This document shows, piece after piece, positions 16,736 to 25,113 of a stretch of 44,951 nt of DNA. Position numbers and translations under genes: made by a program. The stretch comes from Rhizobiales bacterium 32-66-11. Lineage in GTDB: Bacteria > Pseudomonadota > Alphaproteobacteria > Rhizobiales > Xanthobacteraceae. Below the pieces are notes generated by a model. It did not search any database and was not told the origin of the DNA. It was given only the letters and a program-made list of their open reading frames with translations. Location: NCBI GenBank assembly GCA_002304505.1, contig NCEH01000116.1:1-44951 (forward strand), in the 5' to 3' direction. Each line of letters opens with the position of its first letter. Within the stretch, counting starts at the first letter, position 1.

Positions 16736-17242
16736 CTAAGTCACATCGTGCGCCAGGGTACAATATTGCGGCTTGAGGTCCACCAGCGGCGTGCCATCGA
16801 TGCAATCGAGCCCGCGCACCAGCACGCTCAGGCCTTCGCGGGCGACAAACAGCACCACCGAGGAGGCGATGGGATTGGGCCGCACTGGCGAACGCAACGC
16901 AAAGGTGCCGGACGCCGCGCTGGCACTGCGCGGCATCTGCAGCACCAGATCGCGCCGCGCCTGGTCCATGAAATAGAGCACCTGGAGACGCGGCTCGCGC
17001 CCGACGCCTTCGAGCGCGGCTTCCCAGCGCGGGTCGATTTCCAGCCGGCAGATGGGCCCGTCCTCGCTGCCGCGCTTGGGGCAATCCTCCCGCCGCGCCC
17101 AGGGCGTGCGGATGCGGCCGATGAAATAGAGCCCGGCATCGAAGGCCGGCGGCAGCGCAACCGCGATCTCTCCGGGGCGGATGCCCGCATCATCGCTGGA
17201 GGGCGCGGGCGCGGCCGCGCTTTCGGTTGAAAGGGAACTCAT
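16736..17242 (-). CDS. trmO: tRNA m6t6A37 methyltransferase TrmO (TsaA/VirR family)
   Basis: TrmO uses S-adenosylmethionine to add a methyl group to N6-threonylcarbamoyladenosine at position 37 of threonine tRNAs. The 168-residue product has the family motifs in order: GRIRTPWARREDCPK (about 42-56), LQVLYFMDQARRDL (86-99), GTFALRSPVRPNPI (112-125) and LVRGLDCIDGTPLVDLKP (139-157). It is the single-domain form, shorter than E. coli TrmO. The ATG at 17242 has GAGG at 7-base spacing. Its start region is divergent from mazG, with a tandem hairpin repeat in between. Confidence 0.9.
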   Translation of the reverse strand: MSSLSTESAAAPAPSSDDAGIRPGEIAVALPPAFDAGLYFIGRIRTPWARREDCPKRGSEDGPICRLEIDPRWEAALEGVGREPRLQVLYFMDQARRDLVLQMPRSASAASGTFALRSPVRPNPIASSVVLFVAREGLSVLVRGLDCIDGTPLVDLKPQYCTLAHDVT

Positions 17243-17303
17243 GCTTTATCCTCGGCAGTCCCGCGTTCGCGGCGAACCCGCTTGATGATAGACCCACCTG
17301 CCC

Positions 17304-17389
17304 GACGCCGCCATGCGGCGCCCTTTGCCCCCGACGCCGCCATGCGGCGCCCTTTGCCCCCCAACGCCGCCATGCGGCGCCTTGCCCGG
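17304..17389. repeat. Three-copy 29-30 bp tandem repeat with a hairpin in each unit
   Basis: Units begin at 17304, 17333 and 17363. Each contains CGCCGC-CAT-GCGGCG, a perfect 6-bp stem with a 3-base loop, followed by a C-rich stretch CCTTTGCCCC in the first two copies and a shortened form in the third. The array fills much of the space between the divergent genes trmO (start 17242) and mazG (start 17400) and ends about 10 bases before the mazG start codon. Confidence 0.85.
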
Positions 17390-17399
17390 AGAGCCCCCG

Positions 17400-18230
17400 A
17401 TGCAGCCATCGCGCGACCTCGCCCGCCTCGTGGAGATCATGGCCGCGCTGCGCACGCCGGTCACGGGCTGCCCCTGGGATCTGGAGCAGGATTTCTCCAC
17501 CATCGCCCCCTATACCATCGAAGAAGCCTATGAGGTGGTGGACGCCATCGCCCGCAACGACATGGCGGATCTGCCGGATGAATTGGGCGACCTGCTGCTT
17601 CAGGTGGTGTTCCACTCAAGGCTCGGCGAAGAGCAGGGCCTGTTCGACCTCGGCGACGTGGTGGAGGCCATCACCTCCAAGCTCATCCGCCGCCATCCCC
17701 ATGTGTTCGGCGATGCGCGCGACCTCACCCCCGAGGCGGTGAAGAGCCTGTGGGCGGAGATCAAGGCGCAGGAAAAGGCCGAGCGCGCCCAGCGCCGCGC
17801 CGCCGCCGGCCTTCCCGCCGATGATGACGGGCGCACGCTCGACGGCGTGCCGGTGGGCCTGCCGGCGCTGACCCGCGCCCTGAAGCTTCAGGAAAAAGCC
17901 GGTCGCGTGGGCTTCGACTGGAATGATGCGCGCCAGGTGCTGGCCAAGATCCGCGAGGAGACGGACGAGGTTTCCGAGGCGCTCGACGCAGGCGGCCCGG
18001 ACGCCATCAAGGACGAGATCGGCGATCTCCTGTTCGCGCTGGTGAACCTCGCCCGCCATGCGGGCGTGGACCCGGAAGCGGCCTTGCGCGGCACCAACGA
18101 GAAATTCACCCGCCGCTTCGCCTTCGTGGAAGACCAACTCGCCGCGCGCGGGCGCACGCCGAAAGCCGCGAGCCTCGATGAGATGGAAGCCCTCTGGGTG
18201 GCGGCGAAGGGGGTAGAGCGGGGGGAATAG
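17400..18230 (+). CDS. mazG: Nucleoside triphosphate pyrophosphohydrolase MazG
   Basis: MazG hydrolyses nucleoside triphosphates to monophosphates and pyrophosphate, and in E. coli lowers ppGpp. The 276-residue product has the two-domain layout. The first helical domain has LRTPVTGCPWDLEQDFSTI, YTIEEAYEVVDAIARND and DLPDELGDLLLQVVFHS with the metal-binding EExxE/DExxD pattern. The second has KLQEKAGRVGFDW, EETDEVSEAL and DEIGDLLFALVNLARH. The open frame reaches back through the tandem repeat, but the ATG at 17400 has GGAGAG 6 bases upstream and matches how I recall relatives starting. It is complete and convergent with hflX. Confidence 0.93.
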   Translation: MQPSRDLARLVEIMAALRTPVTGCPWDLEQDFSTIAPYTIEEAYEVVDAIARNDMADLPDELGDLLLQVVFHSRLGEEQGLFDLGDVVEAITSKLIRRHPHVFGDARDLTPEAVKSLWAEIKAQEKAERAQRRAAAGLPADDDGRTLDGVPVGLPALTRALKLQEKAGRVGFDWNDARQVLAKIREETDEVSEALDAGGPDAIKDEIGDLLFALVNLARHAGVDPEAALRGTNEKFTRRFAFVEDQLAARGRTPKAASLDEMEALWVAAKGVERGE

Positions 18231-18247
18231 CCTCCCCCCGCCTGGGA

Positions 18248-18267
18248 GCGGCGGTTCAAGCCGCCGC
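18248..18267. terminator. Hairpin between the convergent genes mazG and hflX
   Basis: GCGGCGG-TTCAAG-CCGCCGC, a 7-bp perfect stem, lies in the 42-base gap between the mazG stop and the hflX stop. There is no T run on either side, so intrinsic termination is uncertain. Confidence 0.35.
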
Positions 18268-18272
18268 CATCC

Positions 18273-19661
18273 TCACATCTGATGCACGCGCGCCGCCCCG
18301 AACCGGCGCGTCACCAGGGGCGCGCGCTCGGGCAGGATGCGCAAAGCGAAATGCATCACGCCGTCCTCATCTGTGCGACGCTCCAGCACCTCGCCATGCC
18401 GGTAGAGCCAGCCCTGGCCTTCGCCATCGTCGGCCGCGACCGTCACGTCCAGTGTCACACGGCCGGCGGTGATCTGGCGCTCCACCACATCCAGCAGATC
18501 GGACGTGCCGGCGCCGGTGAGGGCGGAGACGAGGATCGGCCGGTCGGCGAGATCGCTGCGCGCGGCGGTGTTCTCCATCGCATCGCGCGCGGCGTCCGAG
18601 AGCAGGTCGATCTTGTTCCACACTTCCAGCACGCGGCCGCTGGCCTCGATATCGATGCCGAGGTCGGTCAGCACGTCCTTCACATCGTCCGCCTGGGCCT
18701 GACTGTCCGGATGGGAGACGTCGCGCACGTGCAGGATCACGTCCGCCTCGATCACCTCTTCCAGCGTGGCGCGGAAGGCGGCGACGAGCTGGGTGGGCAG
18801 ATCGGAGATGAAGCCCACCGTGTCGGACAGGATGATCCGCGTGCCGTGCGGCAGGTCCACCGCCCGCAAGGTGGGATCGAGGGTCGCGAACAGCAGGTCC
18901 TGCGCCATCACCTCCGAGCGGGTCAGGCGGTTGAATAAAGTGGATTTGCCCGCATTGGTATAGCCAACCAATGCAACCACGGGATAGGGCACGCGCTTGC
19001 GACTTGTGCGGTGCAGCGCGCGGGTGCGCTTCACCTGTTCGAGATCGCGCTCGATGCGGATGATGCGTTCGCCGATCTGCCGGCGGTCGGCCTCGATCTG
19101 AGTTTCGCCCGGCCCGCCCAAGAAGCCGAAGCCGCCGCGCTGGCGTTCCAGATGGGTCCAGGACCGCACGAGGCGCGAGCGCTGGTAATTCAGGTGGGCG
19201 AGTTCCACCTGAAGCGTGCCTTCCTTCGTGCGGGCGCGGCTGCCGAAGATCTCCAGAATCAAGGCGGTGCGGTCCACCACTTTGGTGGACCACGCCTTTT
19301 CCAGATTGCGCTGCTGCACGGGCGAGAGCGCGGCATCGAAAAACACGAGGCCGATCTCTTCCGCCGCCACGATGCCGGCGATTTCTTCCACCTTGCCGGA
19401 GCCGAGATAGGTGGCGGGCTTTACCTCGGCCAAAGGCACGAGGCCGCGATAGACCACCTCAAGATCGATGGCCATGGCGAGGCCCACCGCCTCGTCGAGC
19501 CGGGCTTCAGGGGAACGGCGCTCGTGCGCCGCGCCCTTCTGCGTCCACCGGGCTCGGTTCGATGAAAACGGCGTGATGACAGCGCATCGCGTCGGTGGGG
19601 CCTGGCGTTCTACGCTTTTTGCCCCGACCTTCGATGTACCCCGTTCGTCCTTATGCTCCAC
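18273..19661 (-). CDS. hflX: GTPase HflX
   Basis: A ribosome-associated GTPase that binds the 50S subunit and can split stalled ribosomes. The 462-residue product has the HflX N-domain (EARLDEAVGLAMAIDLEVV, TYLGSGKVEEI), the linker motif QVELAHLNYQRSRLVRSWTHLERQRGG (split here by a few residues) and GGPGETQIEADRR. The G domain shows G1 GYTNAGKST, G3 DTVGFISDLPTQLVAAFRAT and G4 NKID. It starts at a GTG (19661), 6 bases after hfq, with a purine-rich stretch at the end of hfq acting as ribosome-binding site. The hfq-hflX pairing is typical. Complete. Confidence 0.94.
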   Translation of the reverse strand: MEHKDERGTSKVGAKSVERQAPPTRCAVITPFSSNRARWTQKGAAHERRSPEARLDEAVGLAMAIDLEVVYRGLVPLAEVKPATYLGSGKVEEIAGIVAAEEIGLVFFDAALSPVQQRNLEKAWSTKVVDRTALILEIFGSRARTKEGTLQVELAHLNYQRSRLVRSWTHLERQRGGFGFLGGPGETQIEADRRQIGERIIRIERDLEQVKRTRALHRTSRKRVPYPVVALVGYTNAGKSTLFNRLTRSEVMAQDLLFATLDPTLRAVDLPHGTRIILSDTVGFISDLPTQLVAAFRATLEEVIEADVILHVRDVSHPDSQAQADDVKDVLTDLGIDIEASGRVLEVWNKIDLLSDAARDAMENTAARSDLADRPILVSALTGAGTSDLLDVVERQITAGRVTLDVTVAADDGEGQGWLYRHGEVLERRTDEDGVMHFALRILPERAPLVTRRFGAARVHQM

Positions 19662-19667
19662 GTATCG

Positions 19668-19925
19668 TTACGCCTTCTCCGCCGCGACCTCGTCGGTCGG
19701 GTCAAACAATTGCACGGGATGACCGGGCATGATGGTCGAAATCGCGTGCTTGTAGACAAGCTGAGAGTGGCCATCGCGCCGCAGCAGGACGCAGAAATTA
19801 TCGAACCACGTCACCACACCTTGCAACTTCACCCCGTTCACCAGGAAGATCGTGAGGGGAGTCTTGTTCTTGCGGACGTGATTGAGGAAAGTGTCCTGCA
19901 GATTTTGTGTCCGTTCCGCCGCCAT
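19668..19925 (-). CDS. hfq: RNA chaperone Hfq
   Basis: Hfq forms a hexameric ring that pairs small RNAs with their targets. The 85-residue protein has the Sm1 part (LQDTFLNHVRKNKTPLTIFLVNGVKL, shown here across a longer block) with Gln and Phe contacts. The Sm2 motif VYKHAIST is at about 56-63. The short acidic C-terminal tail is as in other alphaproteobacteria. It starts at an ATG (19925). The 146 bases upstream contain CCGCCCT (19954-19960) and AGGGCGG (19984-19990), which could pair in the leader. It is followed directly by hflX. In diazotrophs Hfq supports NifA expression, which fits its place at the end of the ntr block. Confidence 0.97.
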   Translation of the reverse strand: MAAERTQNLQDTFLNHVRKNKTPLTIFLVNGVKLQGVVTWFDNFCVLLRRDGHSQLVYKHAISTIMPGHPVQLFDPTDEVAAEKA

Positions 19926-20071
19926 TTTCGTATCCGTTTCTTTCGGCGTTGCCCCGCCCTACCCGACGCGAAGCAGCGATCGAAGGGCGGGAGTTAGCAG
20001 CCTAGGATGGCACAGCGAAAAATCGGTGCAACTGCAATTTTTGCCCCGCAGCATCGTCATATTGTGCTGCA

Positions 20072-20932
20072 TCAAGCGGAGGCCTCGGCGAAATTGTGGA
20101 ACTCGGCCCGCAGATTGCGCGCCACCGGGCCCACCGTGCCCGTTCCCACAGGTGTTCCGTCGATGGCGACCACCGGCATGATGAGCGAGGTTGCGGAAGA
20201 GACGAACGCCTCTTTCGCGGCCTTCGCCTCGTCCAAGGTGAAGGCGCGCTCCTCAACCTGGAGCTGCATTGCGGCGGCGACGTCCATGAGCACGGTGCGG
20301 GTGATGCCGCGCAGGATGCCATGCTCGGCCGGGCGGGTCACGAGCCGTCCGTCGTGGGTCACGATCCAGGCATTGGTGGAGGCGCCCTCCGTCACATGGC
20401 CCTGCGCATCCACGAACCAGGCCTCTCCCGCCCCGGATTCGCGCGCCGCCTGCTTGGCCAGCACATTGGGCAGGAGGCCGACGCTCTTGATGTCCACCCG
20501 GTCCCAGCGATTTTCCGGCAGCGAGATCACCTTCATCCCCGCGGCGGCGGTGGCGTCATTCTTGGCAAAATTGGCGGAACGGGCGGTGACGACGAGGCTC
20601 GGCGGCACGCTGGCGGCGGGAAAGCCATGGTCGCGCCGCGCGACGCCGCGCGTCACCTGGAGATAGACCAGCCCGTCGCGCACCAGGTTGCGCCGCACGG
20701 TTTCGCGCAGCACCGTCGCAAGCGCCCCGCGCGCCATGGGGGCGGCGATGCGCAATTCCTTCAATGAGCGGTCCAGCCGGTCGAGATGGCGGCGCTCGTC
20801 GATCAATTTCCCGCCACGCACCTCGCAGACTTCATACACACCGTCGGCGAACTGATAGCCGCGATCCTCCACATGCACGCTGGCGTCTCGATGGGGCAGA
20901 TAGCGGCCGTTCACATAGGCAATGCGGGACAT
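20072..20932 (-). CDS. dat: Class IV PLP-dependent aminotransferase, D-amino-acid transaminase type
   Basis: A fold-type IV pyridoxal-phosphate enzyme of 286 residues, related to D-alanine aminotransferase and branched-chain aminotransferases. The pyridoxal-binding lysine is K149 in RVDIKSVGLLPNVLAKQ. Other family marks are DRGYQFADGVYEV (23-35), VTEGASTNAWIV (about 180-191) and ILRGITRTVLM. DIKSVGLLPN is typical of the D-amino-acid type, which would make D-glutamate or D-alanine for cell wall use, but the substrate cannot be fixed from sequence. It lies between trkH (15-base gap) and hfq. I recall the same place in other Rhizobiales ntr-trk-hfq clusters. Confidence 0.85.
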   Translation of the reverse strand: MSRIAYVNGRYLPHRDASVHVEDRGYQFADGVYEVCEVRGGKLIDERRHLDRLDRSLKELRIAAPMARGALATVLRETVRRNLVRDGLVYLQVTRGVARRDHGFPAASVPPSLVVTARSANFAKNDATAAAGMKVISLPENRWDRVDIKSVGLLPNVLAKQAARESGAGEAWFVDAQGHVTEGASTNAWIVTHDGRLVTRPAEHGILRGITRTVLMDVAAAMQLQVEERAFTLDEAKAAKEAFVSSATSLIMPVVAIDGTPVGTGTVGPVARNLRAEFHNFAEASA

Positions 20933-20947
20933 GGCGGAATTCGAACC

Positions 20948-22366
20948 TCAATTGCGCCAGAAGGCAAGGTGGATGAGCACGAACGCGCCCACCGTCTCCA
21001 GCCGGCCGGCGATCATGGCGAAGGCGGCGCCGAGCACGGACAGCGGCGGCAAAGCGGAAACGACGGGCCAGTCCGGATTGGCCGCGTCATAGATCGGGCC
21101 GGTGTTGGTGAGCGCCGCCACCGCCGCCGTGACCCCGGCCTGAAGGCTGGGCATGGAAATGCTCATGAGGATGATGGTGAGGGCGAGGGTTGCGAGCACC
21201 GAAACCAACCCCACCCAGACCCCGCGCATGGCGGAGCCGACGCCCCCCTCCCCGGTGCGCGAGGGCTGCACCAAATGCGGGGAGATCAGCCGCATCAGAT
21301 CGCCTTGGGCGCGCAGCAGCATGGCGCGCAGCCGCAGCAGCTTGATGCCGCCGGTGACCGAAAGCGCCCCGCCGCCCACCAGCGCCATGCCCAGCACCAG
21401 GGCCGGCGGCACGATGGCATAGACCTCCGCGCCGCTCGCGAGGCCGCTGGTCGCGATCAGCGAGGCGGCGCTGAACACGCCCATCTCCAGCGACGCCCGC
21501 ACAGAAATAATCGAGGGATCACGAAAGATGATGGCGCCGAGCACGATCGCCGCCACCAGCCAATAGCCGAGCAGCAGCAGGCTTTCCGATTGCTCGGGCG
21601 CAGCATGGATACGGCGCGTCACCAGCGCGCGGTGCCAGCGCACGCTGGTGGCCGACCACAGCATGAAGGGGACCATCGCCAGCGGCGTGGCGACGCCGGT
21701 GCGCAGCGCCTCCACGGCCTGAGGCGGCACATGGGCGCCGGACGAGGTCGCCGCCGACGCGAGGCACAAGGCGACATAGATCGAATTGCCGCTCGCCAGC
21801 AGGACGACCAGCGCCAGCAGGGTCGCGGCGGCATAGATCGGCGCGATATCGCGCACGACGCCGGCCGTATCGACGATTTCCAGCCCGTCGACCCCCGCCT
21901 GGGCGCGATGGGGCAGGCCCGCAAGCCCGGCCGGCGCCAGCACCGCCACGCCGGAAACGATGGTCAGCAGGCCGCCGCTCCATTGCAGCAAGGCGAACCA
22001 CACATAGAGGCTGCGTGGCGCCTCGTGCACCGCGGTAAATCCGGTGGTGGTGAAGGCGGAGAGCGCCTCGAACCAGGCGCGCCATAGATCGAGCCCGCTC
22101 GCCACCGCCACCGCCGGCGCGGCCACCACCGGCACCAGCAGCCAGAGCGCGGCGAGGGCGGCGAAGGCATGGAGCCGGCGCATGCGCACCTTGACCCCGG
22201 CGCAGGACAGCCGCATGGCCCCGGCGAAGAACACGCAGGCGAGCGTGGTCGCGAGGAAGATCGGCGCCTGCCCCTCCCCATTGCGCGCCGAGACCAGCGC
22301 GGGCAACAGCGCGGCGCCGCCCACCCACAGGAGCGCCAGCGCGAGAAGCCGGAGGATGGAGGGCAT
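20948..22366 (-). CDS. trkH: Trk-type potassium uptake transmembrane subunit
   Basis: The membrane channel subunit of the Trk potassium uptake system, 472 residues with about ten hydrophobic segments. The pore loops typical of the TrkH/KtrB superfamily can be seen as SAFTTTGFT (about 103-111), SAATSSGAH (about 204-212), LIATSGLASG (about 303-312) and ALTNTGP (about 418-424). The gene lies 12 bases downstream of trkA, which encodes its NAD-binding gating partner. The dat gene follows closely, so trkA-trkH-dat probably form one transcript. Slightly short for the family, but no gap is apparent. Confidence 0.88.
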   Translation of the reverse strand: MPSILRLLALALLWVGGAALLPALVSARNGEGQAPIFLATTLACVFFAGAMRLSCAGVKVRMRRLHAFAALAALWLLVPVVAAPAVAVASGLDLWRAWFEALSAFTTTGFTAVHEAPRSLYVWFALLQWSGGLLTIVSGVAVLAPAGLAGLPHRAQAGVDGLEIVDTAGVVRDIAPIYAAATLLALVVLLASGNSIYVALCLASAATSSGAHVPPQAVEALRTGVATPLAMVPFMLWSATSVRWHRALVTRRIHAAPEQSESLLLLGYWLVAAIVLGAIIFRDPSIISVRASLEMGVFSAASLIATSGLASGAEVYAIVPPALVLGMALVGGGALSVTGGIKLLRLRAMLLRAQGDLMRLISPHLVQPSRTGEGGVGSAMRGVWVGLVSVLATLALTIILMSISMPSLQAGVTAAVAALTNTGPIYDAANPDWPVVSALPPLSVLGAAFAMIAGRLETVGAFVLIHLAFWRN

Positions 22367-22378
22367 GGAGGCGATGCT

Positions 22379-23755
22379 TTAAAAGAATTCGAGGCTCACG
22401 CGGAACAGCTGTTCCACGCGCTTGATGCGCTCCGCCAAGGCGAACAGGATCACCCGGTCCTGCGCCCGCACCACGGTGTCGCCGGTGGGCAGCAGCACTT
22501 CGCCGTTGCGCACCAGCGCGCCCACCCGCAGCCCCTTCAGCAGGTCGATGTCGCGCAAGGGCTTGCCGACCAAAGGCGAGGTTTCCAGCGCCTCCGCCTC
22601 GATCATCTCGCCGGCCCCGTCGAGCAGCGAATGCACGCCCCGGATGCGCCCGCGCCGCACATGCTGGAGCACCTTGGAGACGGTGATCTGGCGCGGGTTC
22701 ACATGGGCGTCGATGCCGAGGCCGCGGGCGAAAGTCGTGTAGCCCGGCTCGTTCAGCAGCGCGAGGATGCGCCGCGCGCCGATCTGCTTGGCGAGCAGGC
22801 AGGCGACGATATTGATGCGGTCGTCATTGGTGAGCGCGATCATGGTGTCGGCGTCCCCGACCCCCGCCTCGTCCAGGATCTCGCGCGAGAGCGCATCGCC
22901 GTTCAGCACCACCGAGCGCGACAGGATCTCCGCGATCGCCTGCGCGCGTTCGGGCGCGCTCTCGATGATCTTGATCTTGGCGATCGGATTGCGCTTCTCC
23001 AGCTGGTCCGCGACATAAAGGCCGATATTGCCGCCGCCGGCGATGACGATGCGCTGTCCCGGCACCTCGTCATGGCCGAAGATGGACAAGGTGCGCCGCA
23101 CCTGGTCGGACCGGGCGACGAAATAGGCGATGTCCCCGGCCTGGATGGTATCGCGCGAGGTGAGGACGATCGGCTTGCCGCCGCGATTGACCGCCACGAT
23201 GGTGGCGCGCAGGTCCGGGAACAGCTGGGTCAGCTCGCGCAGCGGCGTGTCGAGGATCGGGCATTCCTCGGAGCAATAGACCCCGGCCACCACCACCGCG
23301 CCATCGGCGAAGGTGACGGTATCGATGGAACCGGGCAGCGACAGGCGCCGCAGCACCATTTCGCCCACCTCGATCTCGGGCGAAATGACCACGTCGATGG
23401 GCAGATGATCGCGCGAGAGCATGTCGCGCCATTCCGGCATCAGATAGGTCTGGGCGCGGATGCGGGCGACCTTGGTCGGCACGTTGAACAAGGAATGCGC
23501 GACCTGGCACGCGATCATGTTCACCTCGTCGTGCAAGGTCACGGCGATCAGCATGTCCGCCTGCTCGATGCCGGCCTTGGCGAGCACGTCGGGGTGCGAG
23601 CCGTGGCCGACCACGCCGCGCACATCCAGTTGCTCGGTGGCGATCTGGATGCGGCGCGCGCTGGCATCGACGATGGAGACGTCGTTCTGCTCGCTTGCGA
23701 GGCGCTCGGCAATGCCGAGCCCCACCTGCCCCGCCCCGCAGATCACGACCTTCAT
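22379..23755 (-). CDS. trkA: Trk system potassium transporter TrkA
   Basis: The cytoplasmic, peripheral NAD-binding regulator of TrkH. The 458-residue protein has two tandem RCK units. The first starts MKVVICGAGQVGLGIAERLA with a GxGxxG nucleotide-binding turn. The second starts at about 232 with RIVIAGGGNIGLYVADQLE. Each is followed by a TrkA-C domain; the second ends in VGALVRNGEVLLPTGDTVVRAQD. A strong GGGGGAA ribosome-binding site lies 6 bases before the ATG. It is downstream of ntrX by 57 bases and upstream of trkH by 12. Complete. Confidence 0.95.
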   Translation of the reverse strand: MKVVICGAGQVGLGIAERLASEQNDVSIVDASARRIQIATEQLDVRGVVGHGSHPDVLAKAGIEQADMLIAVTLHDEVNMIACQVAHSLFNVPTKVARIRAQTYLMPEWRDMLSRDHLPIDVVISPEIEVGEMVLRRLSLPGSIDTVTFADGAVVVAGVYCSEECPILDTPLRELTQLFPDLRATIVAVNRGGKPIVLTSRDTIQAGDIAYFVARSDQVRRTLSIFGHDEVPGQRIVIAGGGNIGLYVADQLEKRNPIAKIKIIESAPERAQAIAEILSRSVVLNGDALSREILDEAGVGDADTMIALTNDDRINIVACLLAKQIGARRILALLNEPGYTTFARGLGIDAHVNPRQITVSKVLQHVRRGRIRGVHSLLDGAGEMIEAEALETSPLVGKPLRDIDLLKGLRVGALVRNGEVLLPTGDTVVRAQDRVILFALAERIKRVEQLFRVSLEFF

Positions 23756-23812
23756 GCGCGATTCCCCCTAACCCGGCCTCAGCTTATCCCCTCGACGCCG
23801 CAGCGCCTATGC

Positions 23813-24997
23813 CTACCCTACGCCGAGAGCCTTGAGCTTTCGATGAAGAGCCGAGCGCTCCATGCCCACAAATTCCGCCGTGCGGGAGATATTTCCGCCA
23901 AAGCGATTGATCTGCGCGGCGAGATATTCGCGCTCGAAAACCTCGCGGGCCTCGCGCAACGGCAGGCCCATCAGATGCTCCCCGCCATTGCCATTGGGCA
24001 GGTTGGGCACCAGAGCCCCCACGTCCGGCGGCAGCATGGAGGCGGTGACGATGGCGTCGGGATCCCCGCCGGCCAGGATCAGCACCCGTTCCACATTGTT
24101 GCGCAGCTGGCGCACATTGCCCGGCCAATCGTGGGATTGCAGCACCGCCATGGCATCGTCGGCGATCTTCCGGCTCGGCAGGCCGGTGGTCTGGGAGATC
24201 AAGTCGATGAAGAAATCGACCAGGTCGGGAATATCCTCGCGCCGCTCGGCCAGCGGCGGCACGCGGATCGGCACCACGCTGAGGCGATGATAGAGGTCCT
24301 CGCGGAACCGCCCCTGCGCGATCTCCTCCTCCAGGTTGCGCCCGGTGGAAGAGATGATGCGCACGTCCACGCTCACCTTGTCCGAGCCGCCGATGCGGGT
24401 GAAGGTCTGCTCCACCAGCACGCGCAGCACCCGGTTCTGGGTCTCGCGCGGCATGTCGGCGATCTCGTCCAGGAACAGCGTGCCGCCGTGGGCTTCCTCC
24501 AGCGCGCCGCGCCGGGACTCGCGCCCCTCGCCTTCCTCGACACCGAACAATTCATATTCCAGCCGCTCCGGTGTGATCGCGGCGGCGTTGATGACGATGA
24601 ACGGCCCCTGGTTGCGGCTCGACACCGCATGAACCATGCGCGCGGTCAGCTCCTTGCCCGATCCCGACGGACCGATGATCAGGATGCGGCTATTGGTGGG
24701 GCCGACCCGGTCGATGGTGGCCTTCAGCTGCTGGATGGCGCTGGAGCGGCCCACGAGGGTCTGCGGCTGCGTCATCTGCTTGAGTTCGCGCACTTCCCGG
24801 CGCAGACGCAGGGTTTCCAGCGCGCGCTCGGTGATGACGATCAGGCGATCGGCGTTGAACGGCTTCTCGATGAAGTCATAGGCGCCGCGCTTGATGGCGG
24901 CGACGGCGGTTTCGATATTGCCGTGGCCGGAGATCATCACCACCGGCACGTCGGGATGCGCCAGCTTGATGGTGTCGAGCAATTCCAGCCCGTCCAT
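23813..24997 (-). CDS. ntrX: Response regulator NtrX, main open frame lacking most of the receiver
   Basis: NtrX is the response regulator partner of the membrane kinase NtrY and belongs to the NtrC family. This 394-residue frame holds the end of the receiver (MISGHGNIETAVAAIKRGAYDFIEKPF). The AAA+ domain follows (Walker A GPSGSGKE, Walker B FLDEIADMP), then a C-terminal Fis-type helix-turn-helix (GNISRTAEFVGMERSALHRKLKALG). The sigma-54-contacting GAFTGA loop is absent, which is usual in alphaproteobacterial NtrX. The frame opens at an internal ATG; the phospho-acceptor region FLDIWLQGS lies just upstream in the same frame but is not reached from the true start. The real start (25110) is in another frame and ends after 26 codons. 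The gene is therefore split, and about 22 receiver residues appear lost. Confidence 0.82.
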   Translation of the reverse strand: MDGLELLDTIKLAHPDVPVVMISGHGNIETAVAAIKRGAYDFIEKPFNADRLIVITERALETLRLRREVRELKQMTQPQTLVGRSSAIQQLKATIDRVGPTNSRILIIGPSGSGKELTARMVHAVSSRNQGPFIVINAAAITPERLEYELFGVEEGEGRESRRGALEEAHGGTLFLDEIADMPRETQNRVLRVLVEQTFTRIGGSDKVSVDVRIISSTGRNLEEEIAQGRFREDLYHRLSVVPIRVPPLAERREDIPDLVDFFIDLISQTTGLPSRKIADDAMAVLQSHDWPGNVRQLRNNVERVLILAGGDPDAIVTASMLPPDVGALVPNLPNGNGGEHLMGLPLREAREVFEREYLAAQINRFGGNISRTAEFVGMERSALHRKLKALGVG

Positions 24998-25029
24998 GCG
25001 GCTGCCCTGGAGCCAGATGTCCAGGAAGA

Positions 25030-25110
25030 TCAGGTTCGGCCGTCCAGGATGCCCGCCACCAGCCCGCAGATATCAGCTTCGTCGTCGACGATCAGAATGT
25101 CATGGGCCAT
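25030..25110 (-). pseudogene. ntrX: 5' fragment of ntrX (first receiver strand)
   Basis: From the ATG at 25110, 3 bases after the ntrY stop, the frame reads MAHDILIVDDEADICGLVAG and stops at 25030-25032. It encodes the beginning of the NtrX receiver, including the acidic pair D9-D10. The expected continuation (the RPNLIFLDIWLQGS block) appears immediately downstream but one frame away. About 22 codons that link the two in relatives are absent. Confidence 0.75.
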
Positions 25111-25113
25111 GGC

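Noticed and set aside
23813..24997. NtrX without the GAFTGA loop
   Set aside because: Alphaproteobacterial NtrX commonly lacks it, so this is not part of the damage seen in the receiver.
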